Shown here: piece after piece, positions 1-8,448 of the stretch
How positions within the stretch are numbered: position 1 is the stretch's first letter
Layout: the number at the start of each line of letters is the position of its first letter
NCBI GenBank assembly: GCA_039180875.1
Contig: JBCDCY010000010.1
Coordinates: 74,582 to 138,581 of the forward strand
Length of the DNA: 64,000 nt
Direction: 5' to 3'
DNA from: JBCDCY01 sp039180875
Lineage (GTDB): Bacteria; Pseudomonadota; Alphaproteobacteria; Rhodobacterales; Rhodobacteraceae
Translations under genes and position numbers: made by a program
Notes under the pieces: model-generated
The model's input: only the letters and a program-made list of their open reading frames with translations
What the model was told of the DNA's origin: nothing
Databases searched by the model: none

Positions 1-31
1 CCTGGCGCTCACCCCCTACCGCCGCGCCTGA
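1..31 (+). CDS. C-terminal end of an upstream gene (partial)
   Basis: Reading frame 2 gives LALTPYRRA and then TGA at 29-31. The AraC-type gene on the other strand ends 20 bases further on, so a convergent gene ending here is plausible. Only nine codons are visible; the product cannot be named, and the frame could be open by chance. Confidence 0.3.
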   Translation, partial: LALTPYRRA

Positions 32-51
32 GCGGGCCTGCGCGAGAGCCG

Positions 52-1005
52 CTATCCTTCCGCGACCACGGGGCGGGGGATCGTGGTGGTGTCGATGCGG
101 TACTTCGCCGGCGTGACGCCGACCAGGCGGCGGAAGACGGCGGTCATGTGCGACTGGCTGGAGAAGCCGCAGCGAAACGCCACCTCGGCCAGGGAGAGAT
201 CGGTGTCGCTCAATAGCTGCCGGCTCCGCTCGACCCGGCGGTCGAGCACGTAGCGGTGCGGCGTCGTCCCGGTCGCGGCCTTGAAGACCCGCACGAAGTG
301 ATGGGGGCTCACGCCGGCCTCTGCCGCGATGGCGCCGAGGGACAGGTCATCGCCCATATTCTCTTCGACATAGTCCTGCGCCCGGGCCACGGCGGAGGAA
401 CCGAGGGCCGCCCCCGCCGTTTCCCGCGCATCGGAGAGCGAGGAGAAGTCGGTGATCAGCCGCCCGGCCACCGCGTCGGCCACGCTTTCCAACAGCAGAC
501 GCGAACGGGCGACGCCCCACGAGAGCTCTGCCGCGAGCAGCATCAGCGTATCGCGCACCGTCGGGTCGTTCACACCGTGCACATCGCGCAACTCGACCCC
601 TGTCGTGATGGCGTCAATGCCGTTGCGGGCCTTCTCGCGCAGCAGATGCTCCGGCAAGAACAGCTTGATCGACCGGAAGCTCGCGCCGGAGGCGACGCGC
701 CAGCGGCCCTCATGCTCCGGCGTCAAGACGCTGAAGGTGCCGGTCGAGGCGCCGTGACCGCGATGCTGTTGACCGCCGTGCTTGACGACGGGATCCGGCA
801 TCGAGAGGGGCAGCACGACGACGTAGACCGGGGGAGGTGCATGGCGCGACTCCCGAAAGGTCGTCTGGGTCGTGATGGCCGCGACATCGGCCTTGGGAGA
901 GAACGCCATGCCCATCGGGCGCGCGCATCCGAGGTTCAGGATGTGCTGCACGCCGGCCGCAGCGAAGCTTTCTGGTCGTTCGGTCGTAGGCGTTTTCTCT
1001 GCCAA
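52..1005 (-). CDS. AraC/XylS-family transcriptional regulator
   Basis: This 317-residue protein ends with the two helix-turn-helix units of the AraC family (about residues 205-305). Recognisable stretches are LSLGAIAAEAGVSPHHFVRVF and the second-helix signature around AEVAFRCGFSSQSHMTAVFRR, followed by the family ending GVTPAKYR. The N-terminal 200 residues resemble no sensor domain I can name, but such regions normally bind a small ligand. Length is typical for the family. It is convergent with the gene entering from the left edge and divergent from the peroxiredoxin-like gene at 1484, with a 478-bp gap between them. The target is unknown; the next gene is a candidate by position only. Confidence 0.85.
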   Translation of the reverse strand: MAEKTPTTERPESFAAAGVQHILNLGCARPMGMAFSPKADVAAITTQTTFRESRHAPPPVYVVVLPLSMPDPVVKHGGQQHRGHGASTGTFSVLTPEHEGRWRVASGASFRSIKLFLPEHLLREKARNGIDAITTGVELRDVHGVNDPTVRDTLMLLAAELSWGVARSRLLLESVADAVAGRLITDFSSLSDARETAGAALGSSAVARAQDYVEENMGDDLSLGAIAAEAGVSPHHFVRVFKAATGTTPHRYVLDRRVERSRQLLSDTDLSLAEVAFRCGFSSQSHMTAVFRRLVGVTPAKYRIDTTTIPRPVVAEG

Positions 1006-1483
1006 CTAGGTCCCCATGCGGATGCGCTTTGGCTCCGCGGTCATCGGTTGTCTTCTGTGCGCTGGCCAACCCGGCCTGGGCGCGCGGCCCTTACCTGCCC
1101 GTCGGCGACGTCTGGAGATCGGGCCGGCTTCTTTGCGATCGCGCCATAATCGGCCGCGCCGCACTCGGCCCGAAGGCCCGCGCCGTACAATCCTCAAGCT
1201 CTAGCCGATTGCGAGAAAAAGTCGTTGCGACACGTAAACGTTTCACTCTGCGATCCGTCAACGGGTCTGAGTTCCGCTATGTGAAAACGCGGGCGAATGA
1301 CGCACAAAGTTGCCGTTGGGGAAAGCGAGTCCGTTAAGCTCCTCAAGTAGTTAAGGTTTCGCGAACGACAGGCGCCAAACTACGAGATCTTGGACGGGTT
1401 TGCCCCGTGGTCGGGGCTCGGGTCGGGCGCAAATCTCCCGTATCGGAGCCCGCATCTTCCAGCCTGTAGAAATGGAGAGATCA
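1006..1483. other. Intergenic region between AraC regulator and peroxiredoxin-like gene
   Basis: No convincing gene is seen; the short open frames here have no family resemblance and overlap one another. About 1200-1320 is less GC-rich than its surroundings and is the likeliest place for promoters of the two divergent genes. I see no clear operator. Confidence 0.5.
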
Positions 1484-2020
1484 ATGAACGTCCCCACCGT
1501 CGCCCCGAGAGAGCGTTTTCCCGCCGCCGCGCCGATCCCGGCGCTGTCCTTCCCGCTGGTCGGCGGCGGCGATGCAAGCATCGGCGGTGCGCGGGACCGC
1601 TGGACGCTGCTGGTGGTCTATCGCGGCCGGCATTGTCCGAAGTGCAAGACCTACCTCGACAAGCTCGAGGCGATGCAGGCGGAGTGGGAGGCGGCGGGCT
1701 TCGACATCCTCACCGTCTCCGCCGATCCGGCCGACCGGGCCGAGGCGGACGTGCAGGAGTTCGGTTGGACCTTCCCGGTCGCCCACTCGATGGCCGAGCG
1801 GGATATGCGGGCGCTCGGCCTCTACGTCTCCGATCCCCTGAGCCCGGAGGAGACCGACAGGCGTTTCGCCGAGCCCGGTATCTTCTGCATTCGCCCGGAC
1901 GGGCGGGCGCAGATCGTGGCGATCTCGAACGGCCCGGCTGCCCGCCCGGATCTGGCGGATCTGCTGGCCGGCATGAAGTTCACCATCGAGACGGGGCGGG
2001 AGCCGCGCGGCCAGGTCTAG
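1484..2020 (+). CDS. Peroxiredoxin-like (AhpC/TSA, redoxin) protein
   Basis: A 178-residue thioredoxin-fold protein. The key motif is YRGRHCPKCKTYL with cysteines at about residues 51 and 54, in the place where peroxiredoxins carry the peroxidatic cysteine after beta-strand 1 (WTLLVVY). The later segments GFDILTVSADP and PGIFCIRPDGR match the redoxin fold. The CxxC arrangement fits the 'peroxiredoxin-like' subgroup rather than classical 2-Cys enzymes, so peroxide reduction is inferred. The start at 1484 is chosen because GGAG at 1474-1477 lies six bases upstream; an in-frame ATG at 1400 has no such site. The stop overlaps the stop of the convergent oxidoreductase in the shared bases CTAG. Confidence 0.8.
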   Translation: MNVPTVAPRERFPAAAPIPALSFPLVGGGDASIGGARDRWTLLVVYRGRHCPKCKTYLDKLEAMQAEWEAAGFDILTVSADPADRAEADVQEFGWTFPVAHSMAERDMRALGLYVSDPLSPEETDRRFAEPGIFCIRPDGRAQIVAISNGPAARPDLADLLAGMKFTIETGREPRGQV

Positions 2021-3015
2021 GCGCAGTCCAGCACGACGTTGCCGACGGTGGCGCCCGCCTCCACCGCGAGATGCGCCTCGGCGATCCGGTCGAGCGGGAA
2101 ATGCGTGCCGACCGCAGCGTTTAGAGCGCCCGCGGCGGAGAGCCGGGCGATCTCGGCCTCGCCCTGGCGGCGCGCCTCCTCCGGCAGGTTGAAGCCCTGG
2201 ACGAAGCGGACGTTCAGGCCCTTGAAGGCGAGGGCGTAGTAGGGCAGCCGCGGCTCGGGCTCCGAGGTCGAGGAATAGGCGGCGATCCAGCCGTTGGGCT
2301 TCAGCACCGCGATGTCGGTGGCGAGGTTGGCGGCGAAGTCCACCTCGATCACCCGGTCGACGCCGGCGCCGTCCGTCGCTTCCAGAACGGCCGCCGCGAT
2401 GTCGGTGTGGCGGTCGAGCACGACCTCCGCCCCGGCCTCGCGCGCATGGGCCCGGCGCGCCTCGGTTCCCGCCGTGCCGATCACCCGGGCGCCGCCCGCG
2501 ACGGCGAACTGCACGGCAAAGTGGCCGACCGCGCCGCCGGCGCCCTGGATCAGGATGGTCTGGCCCGCCACCGGCCCGTCGGCGAGGACGGCGCGGTGGG
2601 CCGTCATGGCCGGGATGCCGAGGCAGGCGCCGGCGGCGAAGTCCAACGCCTCGGGCAGCGGCACCGCCTGGGGGGCGGGCAGGGCGACGTACTCCGCCGC
2701 CGTGCCGTGGGCGCGGCCCGGCCCCTCGTATCCGCCTTGCGCGTTCCAGAGCCACACGCGCTCACCGACCCGCGTTGCCGCGACGCCCTCCCCCACAGCC
2801 TCGATCACCCCCGCGCCGTCGGAGTGGGGCACGACCAGATCGTGCTGCATCGTGAGGCCCTGCCAGCCGGCCCGGCGCTTGACGTCGGCCGGGTTGATGC
2901 CGGAGGCGTGGACGCGGACCAGCACTTCCCCCGGACCGGGCGCCGGCGTCGGCAGATCGCCCACCTCCAGCACCTCGGCTGCCGGGCCGGTGCGGCGGTA
3001 GAAGGCGGCGCGCAT
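2017..3015 (-). CDS. NADPH:quinone reductase / zinc-type alcohol dehydrogenase family oxidoreductase
   Basis: A 332-residue medium-chain dehydrogenase/reductase. The N-terminal GroES-like domain (residues 1-120) carries the run GEVLVRVHASGINPADVKRR, typical of the zinc-free quinone oxidoreductase branch. The nucleotide-binding motif ILIQGAGGAVGHFAVQ (near residue 150) is the AxxGxxG form used for NADPH. No catalytic zinc cysteines are seen. It follows the M28-like gene on the same strand with only 5 bp between them, so the two probably share a transcript. The substrate is unknown. Confidence 0.88.
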   Translation of the reverse strand: MRAAFYRRTGPAAEVLEVGDLPTPAPGPGEVLVRVHASGINPADVKRRAGWQGLTMQHDLVVPHSDGAGVIEAVGEGVAATRVGERVWLWNAQGGYEGPGRAHGTAAEYVALPAPQAVPLPEALDFAAGACLGIPAMTAHRAVLADGPVAGQTILIQGAGGAVGHFAVQFAVAGGARVIGTAGTEARRAHAREAGAEVVLDRHTDIAAAVLEATDGAGVDRVIEVDFAANLATDIAVLKPNGWIAAYSSTSEPEPRLPYYALAFKGLNVRFVQGFNLPEEARRQGEAEIARLSAAGALNAAVGTHFPLDRIAEAHLAVEAGATVGNVVLDCA

Positions 3016-3020
3016 GGCGC

Positions 3021-4751
3021 CTAGCCCGTCATCAGCTCCACATGGCGGACCGCCTGGCCGAGCGCTGCGACGAGGCGGTTCTGGCCGCGCACGAGCTGGG
3101 TCTGGGCAAACCCCAGATTGCCCGTCCGCTCATGGTAGTCCAGATCGCCGGCGGCCGAGAGCGTCGGCAGCGGCGGCACCGTCAGCGCCGGATCGTGGCG
3201 AAAGCGCGCTTCCCGCGTGAAGTTGATCGGCACCAGGATCCGGGCGAGGTCCTGGATCACCTGGTTCGCGGTCCCCGCCGGCACCGCGCCGCTTTCCACC
3301 TTGCCGTAGAAGCCGTCCAGCGCGTCCTTCAAGGCCGCCACGGCGTCCTTCGAGGCACCAAGGTCGAAGCGGTCGCCGGCCTTCTGCTGGTAGCCTGCCA
3401 CGGTGTTGGCGAACTCCGCCGCGGTCTTGCGCCAGTCGAAGGGCAGGATATCGGCATTGGCGTTGCGCATCACGGCGAGCGCGTAGATCTTGATGTCGCG
3501 GAGCAGGTTGTCCCGGTCCGCGATCTCCAGCGTGTCGTTCTCTGTATGCCAGGCGATGTTGCCGCCGCAGCCGCCGACGGCGTAGTAGCCCTTCTCCTCT
3601 CTGAGCGCGACCGGCATGGTCGAGGAGAGCATGAAGTAGGACGAGATGCCGATGTTGTTGAAGGAGTAGTCGCCCGCCCGATGCGGCCGCTCCGCCGCCA
3701 CGGTCTTGCCGGCGACCGCCTGCACGACGTCTTCGACGAAGCCCTCGGCCTCCGTCATCACTGAGAGGTTGATGAACTCCGAGGCCCAGCGGCAGCCCGG
3801 GCTGTCGCAGTTCACCTGAGCGACGCAGTTGGCGTCGAGATCCAGGGCGAAGCGGTCGGCGAACCAGGTGGAGCCGGCATAGCGACCGGTGGAGTGCCCC
3901 GGCCACCAGGCGATGCGGACGGAGCGCTTCAGCTTGTCCTTGTGGGCCCAGAGGATGCGCGCGACCTCGAGCATTGTGGCGTCGCCGGTGGCGTTGTCGC
4001 CGACGCCCACGTCCCAGGAATCGAGATGGCCGTGCAGGAAGACGTATTTCTCCGGCTCCTCCGTGCCTTCGATCCAGACCTCGGGCAGTTTGGAGCTGAA
4101 CCAGCCCTCCTCCATCTCCGTGAAGAGGGTGACGGAGCCGCCCTGGTTGGCGAGCTCGATCAGCTTCTGGCCGTCGGGCTGGTTGACGGCGACCGAGACG
4201 ACGCCGGGCTTTCGCGGCAGATCGTCGAGGTCGGGCGTGCCCCAGATCGTGGTGCAGATGCCCCAGTGGATGTCGATGCCCGGATTGATGCCGATCACGC
4301 CGATCGCTCCCAGATCCTCGAACTGGCTGATCATGCCGGGGGAGGCGAAGCCTTCCGAGATCACGATCTTGCCGCGCACCCGCTCGGCGACGGAGGCCGG
4401 GTCGCCCACCTTCTTGTCGAAGATGTTGTCGATCGAATCGGCCTGGTTGGCGCCCACATAAATCAGCTCCCCCGTCACGCCGCCGCGCGCGTCAAGGGAG
4501 TAGGCCGGGGGCTTGGCGCGAAAGGTCTCGCCCCCCGCCTCGACCCGGGCGAGGCCGGGGAGCGAGAGGTAGAGGTCGGGCTCGTGCACCGTCACCTCGA
4601 CCCCGTGCTTCTGGAGCCGCTCCACCACCTCGTCCATGCCGCGGTTCACGTCAGTCGGATGCTCGCGCTTGTAGGTCGCGAAGCTTTCCACCAGGGCCCA
4701 GGGCTCGTCGAGGCTGGCTTCGGCCAGTACCGCTTTTTCATGCTCGGTCAT
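3021..4751 (-). CDS. M28-family metallopeptidase homologue with PA domain, catalytic Glu replaced
   Basis: A 576-residue protein. A PA (protease-associated) domain spans roughly residues 90-210, inside an M28 fold. Zinc-ligand positions of the M28 family are present: His242 and Asp252 (HGHLDSWDVGVGDNATGDA), Asp316 (NCDSPG) and His402 (WHTENDT). The stretch that normally reads WWGAEELG, holding the general-base Glu and a zinc-ligand Glu, reads WWPGHSTG here (His286, Ser287). Peptidase activity by the standard mechanism is therefore doubtful. There is no signal peptide, so a cytoplasmic location is likely. It lies downstream of a putative IclR operator pair and upstream of the oxidoreductase. 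Confidence 0.85.
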   Translation of the reverse strand: MTEHEKAVLAEASLDEPWALVESFATYKREHPTDVNRGMDEVVERLQKHGVEVTVHEPDLYLSLPGLARVEAGGETFRAKPPAYSLDARGGVTGELIYVGANQADSIDNIFDKKVGDPASVAERVRGKIVISEGFASPGMISQFEDLGAIGVIGINPGIDIHWGICTTIWGTPDLDDLPRKPGVVSVAVNQPDGQKLIELANQGGSVTLFTEMEEGWFSSKLPEVWIEGTEEPEKYVFLHGHLDSWDVGVGDNATGDATMLEVARILWAHKDKLKRSVRIAWWPGHSTGRYAGSTWFADRFALDLDANCVAQVNCDSPGCRWASEFINLSVMTEAEGFVEDVVQAVAGKTVAAERPHRAGDYSFNNIGISSYFMLSSTMPVALREEKGYYAVGGCGGNIAWHTENDTLEIADRDNLLRDIKIYALAVMRNANADILPFDWRKTAAEFANTVAGYQQKAGDRFDLGASKDAVAALKDALDGFYGKVESGAVPAGTANQVIQDLARILVPINFTREARFRHDPALTVPPLPTLSAAGDLDYHERTGNLGFAQTQLVRGQNRLVAALGQAVRHVELMTG

Positions 4752-4807
4752 GGGGGCTCTCCTTCCCTGGCGCGGGCCCTGGCGCGGGGCGCAGGGCCCT
4801 TGTTCTT

Positions 4808-4844
4808 GTTTCGATCAATGAAACAAGGTTTCGATTTGTGAAAA
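4808..4844. promoter_or_regulatory. Putative IclR operator pair upstream of the M28-like gene
   Basis: Two inverted repeats sit 20 bp apart: GTTTC-N7-GAAAC at 4808-4824 and TTTC-N7-GAAA at 4829-4843, both beginning their spacer with GAT. The same GAAAC elements at the same 20-bp period occur at 5748-5772, in front of the racemase. The site is 57-93 bp upstream of the start at 4751. Assigning it to the adjacent IclR protein is inference from position and recurrence. Confidence 0.6.
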
Positions 4845-4868
4845 ATGTAGCAGCCACGCGGCCTTGGC

Positions 4869-5681
4869 TCAAGCGTTCGTCGGCTCTGCGCTAACGGCTG
4901 GTGCCGGCTCGGCGGGACCGCCGATGCTGAGCTTGGCGGAGATGCGCTGGGCCGCCCCCCGGACGGCGGTGAGATACATCGCCTGGCGGTTGTCGTTGAG
5001 ACGGGCGAGCGGCCCGGCAATGGAGAGCGCCGCGATCACCTCCCCCGGCGTCGTCGAAATCGGCGCAGCGACGGAGAAGGCGCCCTCATCCAGATCGTTC
5101 TTGGCGATATTCCAGCCCTGATCGCGGATGCGCTGCAGGATGTGGCGCAGCACGTCGGGCTCGGTCATCGTGGCATCGGTGAAGCGGGTGAGGGTGCCGG
5201 CTAGGATCTCCTCCCGCAACTCGGGGGGCGCGAAGGCGAGCAGCAGCAGCGATCCGCCCCCGGCGTGCAGCGGTCCGTAGCGCCCTGCGGCGGCGAAGAG
5301 GCGCATGGAGTGGCGCCCCTCCCGCGTGGCCAGGACCAGGATCTGATTGCCGTCGCGAACGAGCAGGTTGATGTTTTCGCTCGTCTCCTCGCTCAACGCA
5401 TCCATCTCCTCCCGCGCAGCCAGGAGCAGGCTGTGGCGGTGCCCGGCTCGCTCTCCCAGCACGGCGACGCGGTAGCCGAGGCCGTAGACCGAGCGCTCGG
5501 CGTTGCGGGAGACGAAGCCCCGCGCCTCGAGCGTCTGCAGGATGCGAAAGACGATGCTTTTCGTCATGCCGAGCTCGCGGGCGATCTCCGTGACGCCCTG
5601 GTCTGGCCGCTCCGCCAAGCGCTCCAGCACGGTCAAAGCCCGATCGACGGATGCAATACGATAGTCGCGTTGGTCAGCCAT
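4869..5681 (-). CDS. IclR-family transcriptional regulator
   Basis: A 270-residue protein with the family layout: an N-terminal winged helix-turn-helix (about residues 8-70, including VTEIARELGMTKSIVFRILQ) and a C-terminal effector-binding domain (about 80-255). Segments such as DEGAFSVAAPISTTPGEVI and ALSIAGP are characteristic of the IclR ligand domain. It lies between the M28-like/oxidoreductase pair, on the same strand, and the divergent racemase/ABC importer operon. Matching inverted repeats at 4808-4844 and 5736-5772 make it the probable regulator of both and of itself. The inducer is unknown but is probably the imported compound or a product of it. Confidence 0.92.
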   Translation of the reverse strand: MADQRDYRIASVDRALTVLERLAERPDQGVTEIARELGMTKSIVFRILQTLEARGFVSRNAERSVYGLGYRVAVLGERAGHRHSLLLAAREEMDALSEETSENINLLVRDGNQILVLATREGRHSMRLFAAAGRYGPLHAGGGSLLLLAFAPPELREEILAGTLTRFTDATMTEPDVLRHILQRIRDQGWNIAKNDLDEGAFSVAAPISTTPGEVIAALSIAGPLARLNDNRQAMYLTAVRGAAQRISAKLSIGGPAEPAPAVSAEPTNA

Positions 5682-5735
5682 TTCTGCCCCCAGCGGCTGC
5701 GCCCCTTGCCAAGCTCGGCTATTCTAGCTTAGCGT

Positions 5736-5772
5736 TAACGAAATTTGGAAACGCTGTTTTGACTATCGAAAC
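5736..5772. promoter_or_regulatory. Putative IclR operator pair between iclR-type gene and racemase operon
   Basis: GAAAC elements at 5748-5752 and 5768-5772 are exactly 20 bp apart. The second is paired with GTTTT at 5756-5760 across 7 bp, matching the GTTTC-N7-GAAAC seen near 4808. The left half of the first site is degenerate. The site is 53-89 bp upstream of the racemase start and 55-91 bp upstream of the regulator start, as expected for a shared divergent control region. Confidence 0.55.
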
Positions 5773-5824
5773 GTCGACGTCAAGCAGCAACTTTGCAGAT
5801 CGCACGACACCGGGGAGGTTGAGA

Positions 5825-6580
5825 ATGCGGATCGCATATGTCGTGCCCGGGCCCATGTCGAAGGGCGAGATGGGCCGGGCGGAGATGGAACGGCGCGAGG
5901 GCCTGCTGAACCAGTGGGCCTTTCCGGGCACCGAGGTGCGCGTCGTCGATGTGCCGGAGGGGCCGGCCTCGATCGAATCCGCCTACGAAGAGATGATCGC
6001 CATCCCGCCGACGCTCGACCTGATCATGGCCTGCGAGCGGGAGGGCTACGATGCCGCCATCATCGGCTGCTTCGGCGATCCGGGGATGGAGGCGGCGCGG
6101 GAGCTCGTGTCGATGCCCGTCGTCGGTCCGTGCGAAAGCTCCATGCTGCTCGCCGCCGGGCTCGGCCACAAGTTCAGCGTGCTGACGATCTTCGACAGCC
6201 TGATCGCGGGGCAGGAGCATCTGGCCCACCGCGCCGGCGTCGGCGCAAAGCTCGCGAGCGTGCGCGCGACGGGCATCCCGGTGCTCGACCTGATGAAGGA
6301 TCCGGCGCACTCCAAGGCCCGGATGATCGAGGTGGCGACGGCCTGCGTGAAGGAGGACCGGGCCGATGCCTTCCTCTTCGGCTGCATGACCATGTCGTTC
6401 CTCGACATGGCCGACGAGATCTCCGCCGCCGTCGGCGCCCCGGCGGTCAATGCCGGCAAGGCGGCATTGAAGCATGCCGAGATGCTCGTCTCCATGGGGC
6501 TTGCCCATTCCAAGACTGCCTGGCCCACGCCTGCCAAGATGGCGGCGGGGCTCGATGCCAAGAACCTTCGCGTCGCCTGA
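5825..6580 (+). CDS. Aspartate/glutamate/hydantoin racemase family protein
   Basis: A 251-residue two-domain racemase-type enzyme. The two catalytic cysteines expected in this family are visible: Cys82 in AIIGCFGDPG and Cys187 in FLFGCMTM. The GCFGDPG context is closest to hydantoin racemases, but related enzymes act on aspartate or glutamate or as decarboxylases and isomerases, so the substrate is open. The start at 5825 is preceded by GGGGAGG at about 5812-5818; an upstream in-frame ATG at 5651 would overlap the regulator. It is the first gene of an operon with a dipeptide-type ABC importer, suggesting it processes the imported compound or an amino acid released from it. Confidence 0.85.
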   Translation: MRIAYVVPGPMSKGEMGRAEMERREGLLNQWAFPGTEVRVVDVPEGPASIESAYEEMIAIPPTLDLIMACEREGYDAAIIGCFGDPGMEAARELVSMPVVGPCESSMLLAAGLGHKFSVLTIFDSLIAGQEHLAHRAGVGAKLASVRATGIPVLDLMKDPAHSKARMIEVATACVKEDRADAFLFGCMTMSFLDMADEISAAVGAPAVNAGKAALKHAEMLVSMGLAHSKTAWPTPAKMAAGLDAKNLRVA

Positions 6581-6624
6581 CGGCGCGGCACCGAAAGCCA
6601 TAACAGCGACAGGGAGACCGGACG

Positions 6625-8274
6625 ATGAAGACCCTTTTCCGCGCCACGGCGACCGCGGCGCTTCTGGCCGGCCTCGGCACACCGGCGCTCGCCGCCGGCG
6701 ATCCGATCCGGCAGATCTCGATCGTGACCCGCCCCCAGGCGGCTCAGCCGGCCGAATTCCAGTTCGTCAACATCATCGCCCAGGAATGGCGCAAGCTCGG
6801 CCTCGACGTGAAGGTCGACGTCATGCCGTGGGAGCAGATGGCCGATCTGGTCTGGTACAACCGCGACACCTGGGACACCACCGGCTGGCAGATGGTCGGC
6901 CGGCCGGAGCGCTCGGATCCCGACGAGTTGATCTTCAACCTCTACCACTCCTCGACCGCGCCGACGGGCTACAACTTCCTCGGCTACGAGAACTCCGAGT
7001 TCGATTCGGTGGTCGAGGCCCAGCGGGTGGAGACCGACGCCGACAAGCGCCAGGAGCTGCTGCTCCAGGCCCAGGCGATCCTGGCCGAGGATCAGCCGGC
7101 AATGATGCTGGCCCATCCGCAATCGACCTTCGCCTTCGACAACACGATCTGGGATGCCTCGACCGCCGTCGATCAGGGCGGGATCGGCATTCGCAACACC
7201 TGGACCTTCCTGCAGCTGACGCCGCTCGGGGAGGAGCAGGACATCATCGTGAACTCCTCCGACAACATCCAAGGCATCAATCCGCTCTGGATCTCGGGCG
7301 GCACCGATAGCTGGATCACCGAGCTGGTCTGGGACCGTCTGCTCCGCATCGGGCCGGACGGTCTGCCCCAGCCCTGGGCGGCGGAGAGCTTCGAGTGGGT
7401 GGACGAGACCACCATCACCGTGACGCTTCGCGACGACATGATGTGGCACGACGGGGAGCCGGTGACGGCCGAGGACGTGAAGTTCTCCTTCGAGGCGGCG
7501 ATGGGCGACGAGGCCCCGATGTACAAGCCGTTCGTCGGCAACATCGCCTCGATCGAGACCGAGGGGAACCTGGTGACCTTCACCCTCACCGAGCCGTCGG
7601 CCGCCTTCACCACGGCGTCGCTCGCCAAGCTCAACCTCATCCCGAAGCACGTCTGGGAGCCGGTGCTGACCGACCTCGAGACCAAGGATGAGAACGCCGA
7701 GAGCTATCAGGAGGAGACGCCGATCGGCTCCGGCCCCTATCGCTTCACCTCCTGGACGACCAACGAGGAGGTGGTGCTTGAGGCCAATGCCGAGCATTGG
7801 GCGGCGCCGGAGGCAGAGCGCTGGATCCTGCGCATCGTGCCAAACGCCGAAGCGGCCCTCGGCATGCTGCGCTCGGGCGAGATCAACTTCCTCTCCGACT
7901 TCGGCGGCGACCCGGCGATCCTGCAGGATGTGGCGGCCGAGGACGGCGACCTCGAAGTGGTCTCCACCGTCGACATCGGCTTTCGCTACGTCGCCTTCAA
8001 CAACCGCCGGCCGCCGTTCAACGATCCGGCCTTCCGCCGGGCGCTCAGCTTCGCCATCAACCGCGATCTGATCGTCGGTGCGGCCTTCAAGGGTTTCGCG
8101 GTAAAGTCAAACTCCGTGATCTCGCCGGCGCTGCCCTTCTGGCACAACGCTGATATCGTCGAGTTCCCGACGGGCACCGACCTCGCCGCTTCGATGCTGG
8201 AAGAGGCGGGCTACGAGGTGATCGACGGTGCGTTGCACTACCCCGAGGGCGTGAGCGAGACGCTGAGCGAGTAG
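6625..8274 (+). CDS. ABC transporter substrate-binding protein (SBP_bac_5), apparently circularly permuted
   Basis: A 549-residue periplasmic binding protein with a Sec signal peptide (residues 1-23, ending ALAA). It belongs to the dipeptide/oligopeptide class (cluster C). Its segments are in an unusual order. Residues about 26-190 (EWRKLGLDVKVDVMPWEQM, GYNFLGYENSEFDSVV, LAEDQPAMMLAHP) match what is normally the C-terminal third. Residues about 200-549 (WDRLLRIGPDGLPQPWAAES, WHDGEPVTAEDVKFSFE at 274-290, IGSGPYRF, FRRALSFAINRDLIV) match the normal N-terminal two thirds. The protein ends just after LEEAGYEV, where ordinary members continue into the piece found here at the front. Permeases and ATPases follow directly. 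Confidence 0.9.
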   Translation: MKTLFRATATAALLAGLGTPALAAGDPIRQISIVTRPQAAQPAEFQFVNIIAQEWRKLGLDVKVDVMPWEQMADLVWYNRDTWDTTGWQMVGRPERSDPDELIFNLYHSSTAPTGYNFLGYENSEFDSVVEAQRVETDADKRQELLLQAQAILAEDQPAMMLAHPQSTFAFDNTIWDASTAVDQGGIGIRNTWTFLQLTPLGEEQDIIVNSSDNIQGINPLWISGGTDSWITELVWDRLLRIGPDGLPQPWAAESFEWVDETTITVTLRDDMMWHDGEPVTAEDVKFSFEAAMGDEAPMYKPFVGNIASIETEGNLVTFTLTEPSAAFTTASLAKLNLIPKHVWEPVLTDLETKDENAESYQEETPIGSGPYRFTSWTTNEEVVLEANAEHWAAPEAERWILRIVPNAEAALGMLRSGEINFLSDFGGDPAILQDVAAEDGDLEVVSTVDIGFRYVAFNNRRPPFNDPAFRRALSFAINRDLIVGAAFKGFAVKSNSVISPALPFWHNADIVEFPTGTDLAASMLEEAGYEVIDGALHYPEGVSETLSE

Positions 8275-8292
8275 TCGCAACGCCCCACGGAT

Positions 8293-8320
8293 CCTCTCCC
8301 CCCGTCGCGTGGGGGAGAGG
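8293..8320. repeat. Palindromic hairpin between binding-protein and permease genes
   Basis: Ten-base perfect arms CCTCTCCCCC (8293-8302) and GGGGGAGAGG (8311-8320) enclose an 8-base loop. No T-run follows, so it is more likely an mRNA-stabilising or REP-type element lowering expression of the distal genes than a full terminator. The following bases to about 8400 are also non-coding and GC-rich. Confidence 0.55.
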
Positions 8321-8448
8321 CTGGCCCGACGCTGGTCTCGCCCTGAGCGGGGCCGGCGGAAGGCCCTGAGCCACGCGCCTCCGCTTCGCCCGATAGGCCG
8401 GGCGGACCGGAACCCCAGAGGCGGCGCGAGCCAAGGAGGCGAGAGCCC

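Noticed and set aside
256..1149. Long plus-strand frame opposite the AraC gene
   Set aside because: It is Arg/Gly/His-rich shadow sequence with no family resemblance; the AraC motifs on the minus strand are clear.
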